Origin: Saccharopolyspora phatthalungensis
GTDB lineage: Bacteria > Actinomycetota > Actinomycetes > Mycobacteriales > Pseudonocardiaceae
Reading direction: 5' to 3'
NCBI RefSeq assembly: GCF_014203395.1
Contig: NZ_JACHIW010000003.1
Coordinates: 1 to 64,000 of the forward strand
DNA: 64,000 bases
How positions within the stretch are numbered: position 1 is the stretch's first letter; every line of letters starts with the position of its first letter. Positions 1-8,064 of the stretch are shown here, one piece after another. A program made the position numbers and the translations under genes. Under the pieces are notes generated by a model. It was given only the letters and a program-made list of their open reading frames with translations. It had not been told where the DNA came from and did not search any database.

Positions 1-618
1 CCCGAGACCATGCGGGACGCGCTGCGGGCCAGCCGCGCACCGGTGATCTTCTCGCATTCCTCCTCTCGGGCCGTCTGCGACCATCCGCGCAACATCCCCG
101 ACGACGTGCTGGCCGCGCTGCCCGCCAATGGTGGTGTGGCGATGGCGACCTTCGTGCCGAAGTTCGTACTGCCCGCGGCGATCGAATGGAGCAAGCGAGC
201 CGAGGCCGTGCTCGGCGAGCAGGGCTTTCACCCGCTGGAGACGACGCCCGAGGCGTTGGCGGCGCTGCGCGCTCACGAGGCGGCCAATCCGCGACCGGTG
301 GCCACCGTCGCGACCGTCGCCGATCACCTCGACCACATGCGCGAGGTGGCGGGCATCGATCACATCGGCATCGGCGGCGACTACGACGGCACCGCCTACA
401 CCCCGGCAGGGCTGGAAGACGTCGCCGGATACCCGAACCTGATCGCGGAACTGCTGACCCGGGGCTGGTCGGCGGCCGACCTCGCCAAACTCACCTGGCA
501 CAACGCCGTGCGCGTGCTCCGCGACGCGCAAAGCGTGGCCCTCGACCTCCAACGCACGGAACGGCCCTCGATCGCGACCATCGATGAACTGGACGGTCCT
601 GAGGCGACCAAGCGCTGA
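1..618 (+). CDS. Membrane dipeptidase, peptidase M19 family (5' end outside window)
   Basis: The C-terminal ~205 residues of a renal-dipeptidase-type (M19) zinc metallopeptidase that hydrolyses dipeptides. The frame is open from base 1, so the true start lies upstream. Recognisable family blocks are the [14 protein letters not shown] segment (a metal/substrate loop; the family usually has SHSNARAxCxHPRN) and the [10 protein letters not shown] block near the C-terminus that supplies substrate-binding residues. The ending lies 205 bases before the next start. Family assignment is firm; the substrate cannot be told from sequence. In actinomycetes such enzymes are usually cytoplasmic. Confidence 0.9.
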   Translation, partial: PETMRDALRASRAPVIFSHSSSRAVCDHPRNIPDDVLAALPANGGVAMATFVPKFVLPAAIEWSKRAEAVLGEQGFHPLETTPEALAALRAHEAANPRPVATVATVADHLDHMREVAGIDHIGIGGDYDGTAYTPAGLEDVAGYPNLIAELLTRGWSAADLAKLTWHNAVRVLRDAQSVALDLQRTERPSIATIDELDGPEATKR

Positions 619-824
619 TCGCTGAGACATCAGTAGCCGAGGCCGTTCGGGCCGAGGCGATCGTCGGGGCACCGGAGCGGTACTTTCGGTCGATTTTGGC
701 GACGCGAGCAGCGCCGCAGCGCCTCCTTGCCCCGGTCGGGCGAACACTGAGACGGCCGTTGACGATTTGTCTCGCAGCTCGCTACGGTCGCGGCAAACAC
801 GGGCCCGAGACGAGGTGCTGCGCA

Positions 825-1715
825 ATGAAGCGTTTCGACCGGCTGGAGCAGATTCTCGCGCTCGACCCCGACCGCGACTGCGAGCAGATCTACCGGCTGC
901 TCGCCGAGTACGAATTCCCCTGGGACATCACCAAAGCGCTGGAGTTCGCGCTGTTCCGCACCTACGCGGTGCCCAGCATCGGCCGATTGCTGGACCGCAC
1001 CGGCGAATTCACCAGGAGCACGCAGCGGCGCTACGACGACACCGTGCTGATCCTGTTCGAGATCTTCCACTGGGGCACCGGGAGCGACCGTGGGCGGCAG
1101 GCGCTGGAACAGCTCAACGCCATCCACGGCCGTTTCAAAATCAGCAACGAGGACTACGTCTACACCCTGTCGACGCTCGTGGTCACGCCGGTGCGCTGGA
1201 TCGAGCAGTTCGGCTGGCGGCGGCTGCATCCCCGCGAGGTCCGCGCACTGACCAACACCATGCGGCTGCTCGGCGAGGGCATGAAGCTGACCGGAATCCC
1301 GGAGACCTACGCGGAGTTCGAGCGGCTGCTCGACGATTACGAGCGCGAGCACTTCGGCTTCGACGCCGGTGGCCGTCGGGTCGCCGACGCCACGCTCCAC
1401 CTGTTCGGGACCTGGTACCCGCGGTTGCTGTCGCCGGGGGTGGTGCGGGCGGCGCGGTTCCTGATGGAGCCGCACCTGCTGACCGCTTTCGGCTTCCCGC
1501 GGGTCTCGTCGTTTGGCCGCCGGACCGCCGAACTGGCGTTGAAGGTCCGCGCCGGGCTGGTGCGAATGGGCCCACCACGGCCGGATTCCCGCCCGGTGGA
1601 GCCGGACCCGCTGTCCTATCCGGGCGGGTACGAGATCGCCGATCTCGGCCCGGAGTCGTTCCACCGGTACCAGGCCAAGCGCCGGGACGAGCAGGCTTGT
1701 CCGGTGGCCACATGA
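825..1715 (+). CDS. Oxygenase MpaB family protein (DUF2236)
   Basis: A 296-residue protein of the MpaB/latex-clearing-like family (DUF2236), whose characterised members are haem or metal-binding oxygenases acting on lipid-like substrates. Typical features are an N-terminal 'RTYAVPSIGRLLDRTGEF' block and the conserved 'RIEQFGWR'-like and YAEFERLLDDYE helices. The frame is open further upstream, but ATG 825 follows a GAGGTG box with good spacing and gives the usual N-terminus. Its stop overlaps the start of the following TetR gene (ATGA), so the two are translationally coupled, and the regulator probably controls this oxygenase. The substrate is unknown. Confidence 0.8.
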   Translation: MKRFDRLEQILALDPDRDCEQIYRLLAEYEFPWDITKALEFALFRTYAVPSIGRLLDRTGEFTRSTQRRYDDTVLILFEIFHWGTGSDRGRQALEQLNAIHGRFKISNEDYVYTLSTLVVTPVRWIEQFGWRRLHPREVRALTNTMRLLGEGMKLTGIPETYAEFERLLDDYEREHFGFDAGGRRVADATLHLFGTWYPRLLSPGVVRAARFLMEPHLLTAFGFPRVSSFGRRTAELALKVRAGLVRMGPPRPDSRPVEPDPLSYPGGYEIADLGPESFHRYQAKRRDEQACPVAT

Positions 1716-2323
1716 CCTCGGGCACGCTGGAAGACGCCTTGCGCCGGCCGTTCGCCGAGCCGGGCGGTGACCGGGTGCTGGACGCGGCGCGGGCGGCGAT
1801 CGAGGAAGTCGGGATCCGGCGGACCACGATGCATGACATCGCCCGCCGAGCCGGGCTCGGGCGCGCGACGGTGTACCGGCGCTATCCGGACCGGGACGCG
1901 GTGGTGGCGGCCGTTCTGCTGCGCGAGGTCCGCGACTTCCTCGCCTGGCTGGACGGGCGGATCGATCACATCGAAGACCCCGCCGAACAGACCGTCGAGT
2001 GCTTCGTCGCGGTGGTCACCGGTCTGCGTGGGCATTTCCTGCTGAACCGGCTGCTGACGCTCGAACCGGCTGCGGCGCTGCCGGGGTTGACTGCCGACGC
2101 CGGTCCGGTGCTGGCGGTCGCGCGCGGTTACCTCGCCGAGAAGCTGCGTCGGCATCAGGCGGCCGGTCGGCTGCGCCGCTTCGATCCGGAGCCCGCCGCG
2201 GAGGTCTTCGTGCGGCTGGCCCACTCGATGCTGCTCACCCCGTCCGGCTGCATCCCCGAGAACGACGATGCGCAGTCCCGCGCCTTCGCCCGCGCCCACC
2301 TGGTTCCGGTCATCACGGGCTAG
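1712..2323 (+). CDS. TetR/AcrR family transcriptional regulator
   Basis: A 203-residue TetR-type repressor. The N-terminal helix-turn-helix is clear at about residues 25-65 (ILDAARAAIEEVG-like opening written here as VLDAARAAIEEVG, then MHDIARRAGLGRATVYRRYP). The C-terminal ligand domain is divergent, as usual. The start overlaps the stop of the MpaB-type oxygenase by four bases (ATGA), making an operon of oxygenase plus its likely own regulator. The effector is unknown. The stop codon overlaps a converging stop codon of a decayed gene on the other strand. Confidence 0.88.
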   Translation: MTSGTLEDALRRPFAEPGGDRVLDAARAAIEEVGIRRTTMHDIARRAGLGRATVYRRYPDRDAVVAAVLLREVRDFLAWLDGRIDHIEDPAEQTVECFVAVVTGLRGHFLLNRLLTLEPAAALPGLTADAGPVLAVARGYLAEKLRRHQAAGRLRRFDPEPAAEVFVRLAHSMLLTPSGCIPENDDAQSRAFARAHLVPVITG

Positions 2324-2427
2324 AGCAGCTTGATGTCGTCGATGAGCCAGCGGCCCTCGACGCGCACCAGGGGCATCTGCATGCGGTTGCGGTCGATGCG
2401 TGGCTGCGGACTGTTGAGGTCCTCAGG
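2320..2427 (-). pseudogene. C-terminal remnant of a small secreted/Mce-associated-like protein
   Basis: On the minus strand, just beyond the TetR stop, a 35-codon open stretch ends in NRMQMPLVRVEGRWLIDDIK plus LL and a stop. This looks like the closing strand-turn-strand of SnoaL/Mce-associated-type proteins ('R..V.R.xGRWLIDDI'). No start codon, ribosome site or upstream homologous sequence is present, because the next minus-strand gene (TetR) lies immediately upstream in another frame. I read this as the stump of a deleted gene. The family guess is weak; the degenerate nature is clearer. Confidence 0.4.
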
Positions 2428-3064
2428 TCGCCTGGTCGAGGGGAGCCTGGTCGCGCACCGCGGGGTACACGGTTTGCAGCAGATGCAGGGCCGATTGCGT
2501 CAGCAGGATGTGCAGATCGCCACGGCTGAGGGTGCCGCGGACGAGCCATTCGCGGGAGGCGGCCTTGAGCATGGTGCCGTAGGCGCGGATCATCGCCCGC
2601 AGCTGCTCGCGGCCCTCGACGACATCGGTCATCATCGCCGCCTCCAGCACCAGGTCCGCGGCCATCTCGTCGGACTCCAGCAGGACCCGGTCGAGGTCCT
2701 CGTCGCGGCCGATGCCTTCGTCGATCGCGGACAGCCACATCTCCCGATCGCGGTCGACCACGTCGATCCAGCGGTCCACGACGATCGCGATCCGCTCCCG
2801 CGGGGTGGTGCGCGGCAGGTCTTCGCTGACCGAGCCGGGCGTCACCAGCATCTCCCGGACGATTTCCAGGTACAGCTGGCGCTTGCCGCCGAAGTAGTGG
2901 TTGATCAGCGGCCGGGTCACTCCCGCGGCCCTGGCGATGTCCGATGTGGACACCGACGAGTAACTGCCCCGGGCGAACAGCCGACGTGCGACTGCCAGGA
3001 TCTGGGTCCGCCGCTGATCCGGTTCCAGTCGCTGCCGCCTGGCGCCGGTGCTCATGGTCATCAC
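2423..3064 (-). CDS. TetR/AcrR family transcriptional regulator
   Basis: A 213-residue TetR-family repressor with a standard N-terminal HTH: RRTQILAVARRLFARGSYSS followed by ARAAGVTRPLINHYFGGKRQ (about residues 18-65). The acidic, helical remainder is the ligand/dimer domain. It starts at ATG 3064 (alternative ATG codons at 3061 and 3055). It sits beside a decayed acyl-CoA synthetase gene on the same strand (3.2-3.7 kb). TetR proteins beside fatty-acyl ligases commonly regulate lipid degradation, so this may be an orphaned regulator whose target has been lost; that link is inference. Confidence 0.88.
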   Translation of the reverse strand: MMTMSTGARRQRLEPDQRRTQILAVARRLFARGSYSSVSTSDIARAAGVTRPLINHYFGGKRQLYLEIVREMLVTPGSVSEDLPRTTPRERIAIVVDRWIDVVDRDREMWLSAIDEGIGRDEDLDRVLLESDEMAADLVLEAAMMTDVVEGREQLRAMIRAYGTMLKAASREWLVRGTLSRGDLHILLTQSALHLLQTVYPAVRDQAPLDQAT

Positions 3065-3179
3065 TGTTGCCGGTCGATTGCCACCCCGTCAACGAGTAGC
3101 CTGCGAACCGCTCGAATCGAGCACCCCGAAACCGAGCGACGACGCTGCTCTGAACGAGTCGTCTTTGTTGACCGCGGGA

Positions 3180-3725
3180 AAACGACTTCCAGCATGACCG
3201 ACTGGTGGATTACGTTGCGGTGTGAGAGCACGACGCCCTTCGGAGCGCCGGCCGTGCCGGAGGTGTAGACAGCGCACAGGGCCTGGTCTGGGGTTGCGGC
3301 ATCGGTGAGCTTCTCTGACGAACCGGGGTTCGCCGGACGGGATAATCGCCGGTTCAACACCACCACGGTGCGCAGGTCTGGCAGATCGTCGATGACCGGG
3401 CGCCACCGGTCCCACTGCTCGGTGCCTTCCAGCGCCACCACCGATGCCGCGCTGTGCCGCGTGATGTACCGGATCTGCTCGGTGCTCAACGTGTCGTAGA
3501 GCGTGCACGGGAGCGCGCCGAGGTGGGCGGCCCCGAGTTCGCAGACCCAGTTCCCGGGGCGTTTGGATATCGCGATCAACATCCGCTCGCCCCCGGTCGA
3601 GCCCGAGCGCGTCGAGGCCATGGGCGACGGCGGCGACCTCGCGGCGTGGCCCGGCCCAGCCGAGGGGGTCGCATCGGGGCCGATCCCGCTGGTAAGCGCG
3701 GATCACCGCCTTATCGTCAACTAAG
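3180..3725 (-). pseudogene. Decayed AMP-dependent acyl-CoA synthetase (FadD-like), N-terminal part
   Basis: Minus-strand sequence encodes pieces of an AMP-forming acyl-CoA ligase in two frames. An N-terminal piece (AVIRAYQRDRP ... REVAAVAHGLDALGL) is in one frame at about 3580-3712. The next piece (MLIAISKRPGNWVCELGAAH ... LPCTLYDTLSTEQIRYITRH) is in another frame at about 3330-3590. The second piece runs into the P-loop-like signature YTSGTAGAPKGVVLSHRN and then loses homology near 3190. The C-terminal half, including the adenylation catalytic lysine domain, is absent. At least one frameshift, internal loss and a 3' truncation make this non-functional. It resembles FadD15-type long-chain ligases. 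Confidence 0.8.
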
Positions 3726-3930
3726 GTCCCGTCAAGGTCCACTGTGGTCGGTTCAGATCGATCCGGCGTCTTTCCGGCGACCGCGTTGTCCAATATGGAA
3801 GACGGTGGCCGAACGATCGAACACCGGCTCGAATCACGGGAAACGCGGTGCCGCGTTGCTCACCCTGCGGTGCCGCAAAGGTGCTCATACGATGCCGGTT
3901 GCGCCTCCTGGTCGGCGGATAGGAGGATCC

Positions 3931-4839
3931 ATGGGGTTGTCGCTGCCTGATAGCGCGTTGTCCGGCGGGGATTCCGGACACTCGGACGATGTGCCACGTT
4001 CGGGTGATTTTCCGCGCAGTGCGGCGGTGCTCGCCCGGATGCGATCGGAGAATTTTCCCGTCGCCGCGCGGATCCTGCCGCACGGGCTGCGGCGCCACCT
4101 GCAGGCGCTGTACGGCTACTTCCGCCTGGTCGACTACGCCGGGGACGAGGCACCCGGGAACCGAGGTGCGCTGCTCGACTTCCTGGAGATCGACCTCAAA
4201 CGCGTCTACCAGGGAACTGCCCGCATTCCCATGCTGCGTGCGTTGACACCCACGGTTGCCGAGTGTGCCATCCCCTTCGACGTTCTGGTCAAGTTGATCG
4301 ACGCCAACCGGCAGGACCAGCGGGTGCGGCGTTACCGTAGCTTTCCCGACCTGCTCGACTACTGCGCCCTGTCGGCCAATCCGGTGGGGGAAGCGGTGCT
4401 GTACGTCTTCGGCCGGGCCGAGCCGCCGCTGATCGCGTTGTCGGACCACGTCTGCAGCGCGCTGCAGGTCTTGGAACACTGCCAGGACGTCGCCGAGGAT
4501 TTCCAGCAGGGCCGGGTGTACCTGCCGACCGACGACATGCGGCGGTTCGGCTGCCAGGAGCCGGATCTGACCGGCGAACGCGCCTCGACGAGGCTGCGCG
4601 GCCTGGTGAAGTACGAAGTGGACCGCGCACGCCGGATGCTCGACGCGGGCGCGCCGCTGGTCGGCCAGCTCTCCGGGATGGCCCGGGTCGCGGTCGCCGG
4701 CTACGTCGCGGGCGGGCGCGCCACCGCCGCCGCGTTCGCCGCGGCGAAGCACGATCCGCTGCGGGTCGACGTGCGGCCGGGCCGGCGACGCACCTTCGCC
4801 GAATGGGGGCGGTTGTACGTGTTGGGAGGCACCTGGTGA
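3931..4839 (+). CDS. hpnC: Squalene synthase HpnC (presqualene-to-hydroxysqualene branch)
   Basis: A 302-residue trans-isoprenyl diphosphate synthase-fold protein of the HpnC type. In the HpnCDE route it converts presqualene diphosphate to hydroxysqualene. Family segments seen are FPVAARILPHGLRRHLQALY near the N-terminus, the YGYFRLVDYAGDE first aspartate-rich region and EHCQDVAEDFQQGRVYLPTD as the second. An AGGAGG box ten bases before ATG 3931 sets the start, although the frame is open far upstream. It heads a seven-gene hopanoid operon; the next gene overlaps its stop (GTGA), so translation is coupled. Confidence 0.93.
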   Translation: MGLSLPDSALSGGDSGHSDDVPRSGDFPRSAAVLARMRSENFPVAARILPHGLRRHLQALYGYFRLVDYAGDEAPGNRGALLDFLEIDLKRVYQGTARIPMLRALTPTVAECAIPFDVLVKLIDANRQDQRVRRYRSFPDLLDYCALSANPVGEAVLYVFGRAEPPLIALSDHVCSALQVLEHCQDVAEDFQQGRVYLPTDDMRRFGCQEPDLTGERASTRLRGLVKYEVDRARRMLDAGAPLVGQLSGMARVAVAGYVAGGRATAAAFAAAKHDPLRVDVRPGRRRTFAEWGRLYVLGGTW

Positions 4840-5699
4840 CCGAATGGGCCCGGATCCGGGACGCCTACGCCGAGTGCGAGCGAATCACCCGGGCACAGGC
4901 GCGCAACTTCTCCTACGGGATCCGGTTGCTGCCCGGTCCGAAGCGCCGCGCGCTCTCGGCGGTCTACGCCTTCGCCCGGCGCGTCGACGACATCGGCGAC
5001 GGCGCCCTGTCTCGGGAGGAGAAGCTGCAGAGGCTCAAGCAGGCCCGCGAGGCGATCCACGCGGTCAGCGTCGGTTCCGCCGACCCGGTGCTGGTAGCGC
5101 TCGGCGACTCCGCCGCGCGCCTGCCGCTGCCGCTGGAGGCGTTCGACGAGCTCATCGACGGTTGCGAGGCCGATGTCCGCGGCGTGCGTTACGGCACCTT
5201 CGACGAGTTGCTGCACTACTGCCGGTGCGTGGCTGGCTCGATTGGGCGGCTGTCACTCGGCGTGTTCGGCCCCATCGATCTCGCCACGGCCGAGCGACGC
5301 GCGGACGCGCTTGGTATCGCGCTGCAACTGACCAACATCCTGCGCGACGTCCGAGAGGACCACTTGGCCGGACGCGTCTACCTGCCGGTGGAGGACCTGG
5401 AGCGGTTCGGCGTCCGGCTGGAGCCGGGCAACCGCTACGTCGAGGACCCGGTGCGCTGGGACCAGCTGATCCGCTTCCAAGCCGTCCGCGCCGAGCAGTG
5501 GTACGACGAAGGGCTGCGGCTGCTGCCCATGCTCGATCGGCGCAGCCGAGCGTGCTGCGCGTCAATGGCCGGGATTTACCACGAACTGCTGGCCCGCATC
5601 GCCGCCGACCCGCGGGCCGCGTTGCAGCAGCGGACCGTGCTGTCCGGCTGGCGGAAGGCGGGCGTCGCGGCGCGGTCGCTGGCGGGGATGGCGCCGTGA
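4836..5699 (+). CDS. hpnD: Presqualene diphosphate synthase HpnD
   Basis: A 287-residue squalene/phytoene synthase-family protein that condenses two farnesyl diphosphates to presqualene diphosphate. Signature regions include RITRAQARNFSYGIRLLP, YAFARRVDDIGDG (first Asp-rich motif), the CRCVAGSIGRL helix and LTNILRDVREDHLAGRVYLP (second Asp-rich motif). The start is GTG 4836, overlapping the hpnC stop by four bases and preceded by GGGAGG. Its own stop overlaps the GTG of hpnE. Order and overlap match other actinobacterial hopanoid clusters. Confidence 0.94.
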   Translation: MTEWARIRDAYAECERITRAQARNFSYGIRLLPGPKRRALSAVYAFARRVDDIGDGALSREEKLQRLKQAREAIHAVSVGSADPVLVALGDSAARLPLPLEAFDELIDGCEADVRGVRYGTFDELLHYCRCVAGSIGRLSLGVFGPIDLATAERRADALGIALQLTNILRDVREDHLAGRVYLPVEDLERFGVRLEPGNRYVEDPVRWDQLIRFQAVRAEQWYDEGLRLLPMLDRRSRACCASMAGIYHELLARIAADPRAALQQRTVLSGWRKAGVAARSLAGMAP

Positions 5700-7057
5700 G
5701 CCGCGGGCGGGTGGTGGTGGTCGGTGGCGGGCTGGCCGGGGTGACGGCCTCGCTGCGCTGCGCCGAACTGGGTTTCGAGGTCAAGCTGCTGGAAAGCCGG
5801 CCGCGGCTGGGCGGAGCGACGTATTCCTTCGCGCGCGGCGAACTCGTGGTCGACACCGGACAGCACGTGTTCCTGCGCTGCTACACCGCCTATATCGGAC
5901 TGTTGCAGCGGCTCGGGGTGGCCGATTCGATCAGCATGCAACCCCGTTTCCGCGTTCCGGTGCTCAGCCCCGATGGCCGCTCATCGGTGTTGCGGCGGTG
6001 GAATCTCCCGGCACCGGCACACCTGACCCCCGCCCTGCTGGGGTACCGGATGTTGACGATGTCCGAACGCGCCAGGGTGGCGCGGACCGCGCTGGCGCTT
6101 CGGCGCCTCGACCCGGCCGACCCTGCGCTCGACGACATCAGTCTCGGGCAGTGGCTCATGCAGCGCGGCGAGTCTCCGCGCGCCGTCGACGCGTTGTGGG
6201 GCCTGTTGGCGGTGGCGGCGCTCAACGCCGAGCCGGAAAACTCCTCGATGGCGTTGGCGACCAAGGTGTTCCGAACCGGCGTACTGGATGCCGCAGACAC
6301 CGCCGACATCGCGATTCCGCAGCTGCCATTGGGGCAACTGCACGGTGAGGCCGCCCAGCGCGCGTTGCTGTCGGTCGGCGTCGACGTCCGGTTGCGCTGC
6401 AAAGCCCAGCTGATCCGTCGCTCGGACACGGGTTTTCAGATTCCCGTGCGGGAGAACAGCGGGGAGGCGATGATCGCCGCGGACTCGGTGGTCGTAGCGG
6501 TGCCACATCGCGCGGCGGCGGCGCTCCTGGCAGAACTACCGGTGCCGGGGGCGGCGGCGTGGGAGCGGCTGTCGGCGGCACCGATCGTCAACGTGCACGT
6601 GTGCTACGACCGCCGGGTGACCGGTTGGGAGATGGCCGCTGTGTTGGACTCGCCGGTGCAGTGGGTTTTCGACCGGACGGCCATCTCGGGCGCTCCCCGC
6701 GGGCAATACTTGGCCATCTCGCTGTCGGCCGCGCAAGAACACATCGACGCGCGCACTGATGATCTGCGGGAGCTCTTCTTGCCGGCGCTGCAGCAGGTCT
6801 TCCCGCGCGCCCGCGACGCGCGGGTGCTCGACTTCTTCGTCACCCGCGAACCGAACGCCACCTTCCGGCAGGCACCCGGCACCGCCGCGATCCGGCCGCC
6901 GGCCCGCACCGCGGTGCCCGGCCTGGTGCTGGCCGGGGCGTGGACCGGCACCGGGTGGCCCGACACGACGGAGGGAGCGGTATTGAGCGGCACCCGCGCT
7001 GCCGAGGTAGTGGACCTGGACCAGCGATCGCAACATGGCGTGGAGGTGACCGCATGA
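5696..7057 (+). CDS. hpnE: Hydroxysqualene dehydroxylase HpnE (squalene-associated FAD enzyme)
   Basis: A 453-residue FAD-dependent amine-oxidase/desaturase-fold enzyme that completes squalene formation by reducing hydroxysqualene. The N-terminal dinucleotide-binding motif VVVVGGGLAGVTASLRCAEL and the following ESRPRLGGATYSF block are classic. The C-terminal FAD signature reads AGAWTGTGWPDTTEGAVLSG. The GTG 5696 start overlaps the hpnD stop, and the polyprenyl synthase ATG overlaps its own stop. Length and motifs are as expected. Confidence 0.93.
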   Translation: MSRGRVVVVGGGLAGVTASLRCAELGFEVKLLESRPRLGGATYSFARGELVVDTGQHVFLRCYTAYIGLLQRLGVADSISMQPRFRVPVLSPDGRSSVLRRWNLPAPAHLTPALLGYRMLTMSERARVARTALALRRLDPADPALDDISLGQWLMQRGESPRAVDALWGLLAVAALNAEPENSSMALATKVFRTGVLDAADTADIAIPQLPLGQLHGEAAQRALLSVGVDVRLRCKAQLIRRSDTGFQIPVRENSGEAMIAADSVVVAVPHRAAAALLAELPVPGAAAWERLSAAPIVNVHVCYDRRVTGWEMAAVLDSPVQWVFDRTAISGAPRGQYLAISLSAAQEHIDARTDDLRELFLPALQQVFPRARDARVLDFFVTREPNATFRQAPGTAAIRPPARTAVPGLVLAGAWTGTGWPDTTEGAVLSGTRAAEVVDLDQRSQHGVEVTA

Positions 7058-8064
7058 CGACCGTCCTGCCACCCGCCCTGCTCACAGCGCGGGAGACCGT
7101 GGATCCGGTACTGCGCACGGCAGTGGACCGACTCGACCCGGACACGCGCCGCGTATGCGAATACCACTTCGGCTGGAGCAACGCCGACGGCTCCCCGGAC
7201 GGCGGTGGCGGCAAGGCCCTGCGACCGGCGATGGTGCTGCTGTCCGCACGCAGCGTCGAGCCCGTGGCGATGGGGGACGCGGTCGTGGCGGCGGCAGCGG
7301 TGGAACTGGTGCACAACTTCTCCCTGCTGCACGACGACGTTATGGACGGCGATACCTCCCGCCGCCACCGGCCGACCGCGTGGACCGTCTTCGGGCGGCC
7401 GGCGGCGTTGCTGGCCGGAGACGCGCTGCTGACGTTGTCCACCGACGTCCTGCTGGAGTCGACATCGAGCCATTCGGCGCAAGCGGCCCGGTCGCTGTCC
7501 ACCGCGACCCGCACCCTGATCGCCGGTCAGGCCGCCGATCTGGACTTCGAGCGCCGCTCGACGGTGGGGCTCGACGAATGCCTGCGGATGGCGCACGACA
7601 AGACCGCCGCACTGCTCGCCTGCGCGTCCTCAATCGGCGCGCTTTACGTTGGCGCGCAGCAGGAAACCGTGATCCGGCTGCACGCCTTCGGCACCGAGGT
7701 GGGGATGGCCTTCCAACTCGTCGACGACCTGCTCGGCCTGTGGGGCGATCCCGGGATCACCGGCAAGCCGGTGCTGTCCGACCTGCGCGCCCGCAAGAAG
7801 TCGGTGCCGGTAGTGCACGCGTTGAGCTCCGGGACCGCTGCCGGCGACCGGCTGCACCAGCTGTATGCGCAGGCCGAACCGCTCAGCGAGGACCAGCTGC
7901 ACGAGGCCGCCGAAATGGTGCAGCGGGCCGGTTCGGCCGACTGGACCCGCCAGGAGTGCGAACGGAGGCTGGCCGCCGCCCACGAGTACCTGCCCGGCGG
8001 CCCGCACGGGGCGTCCGAATCCCTGACCGAGCTCGCCGAGTTCATCGTACGGAGGAAGCTTTGA
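7054..8064 (+). CDS. Polyprenyl (farnesyl/geranylgeranyl) diphosphate synthase
   Basis: A 336-residue all-trans prenyl diphosphate synthase supplying the C15 (or longer) precursor. The first Asp-rich motif is DDVMD at residues 94-98 (within NFSLLHDDVMDGDTSRRHRP) and the second lies in FQLVDDLLGLWGD. The conserved GGGGKALRP block sits near residue 50. Embedding between hpnE and the cyclase suggests it makes farnesyl diphosphate for hopanoids, though chain length cannot be fixed from these motifs. ATG 7054 overlaps the hpnE stop, and the cyclase TTG overlaps its stop. Confidence 0.92.
   Translation: MTTVLPPALLTARETVDPVLRTAVDRLDPDTRRVCEYHFGWSNADGSPDGGGGKALRPAMVLLSARSVEPVAMGDAVVAAAAVELVHNFSLLHDDVMDGDTSRRHRPTAWTVFGRPAALLAGDALLTLSTDVLLESTSSHSAQAARSLSTATRTLIAGQAADLDFERRSTVGLDECLRMAHDKTAALLACASSIGALYVGAQQETVIRLHAFGTEVGMAFQLVDDLLGLWGDPGITGKPVLSDLRARKKSVPVVHALSSGTAAGDRLHQLYAQAEPLSEDQLHEAAEMVQRAGSADWTRQECERRLAAAHEYLPGGPHGASESLTELAEFIVRRKL

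Noticed and set aside
630..1664. 344-codon minus-strand frame opposite the MpaB-type gene
   Set aside because: It is the antisense shadow of the 825-1715 and TetR genes; composition is Arg/Pro-rich with no family signature.
4844..7057. Long N-terminal extension of hpnE through hpnD
   Set aside because: It is the shadow frame of hpnD; FAD-motif homology begins at GTG 5696.
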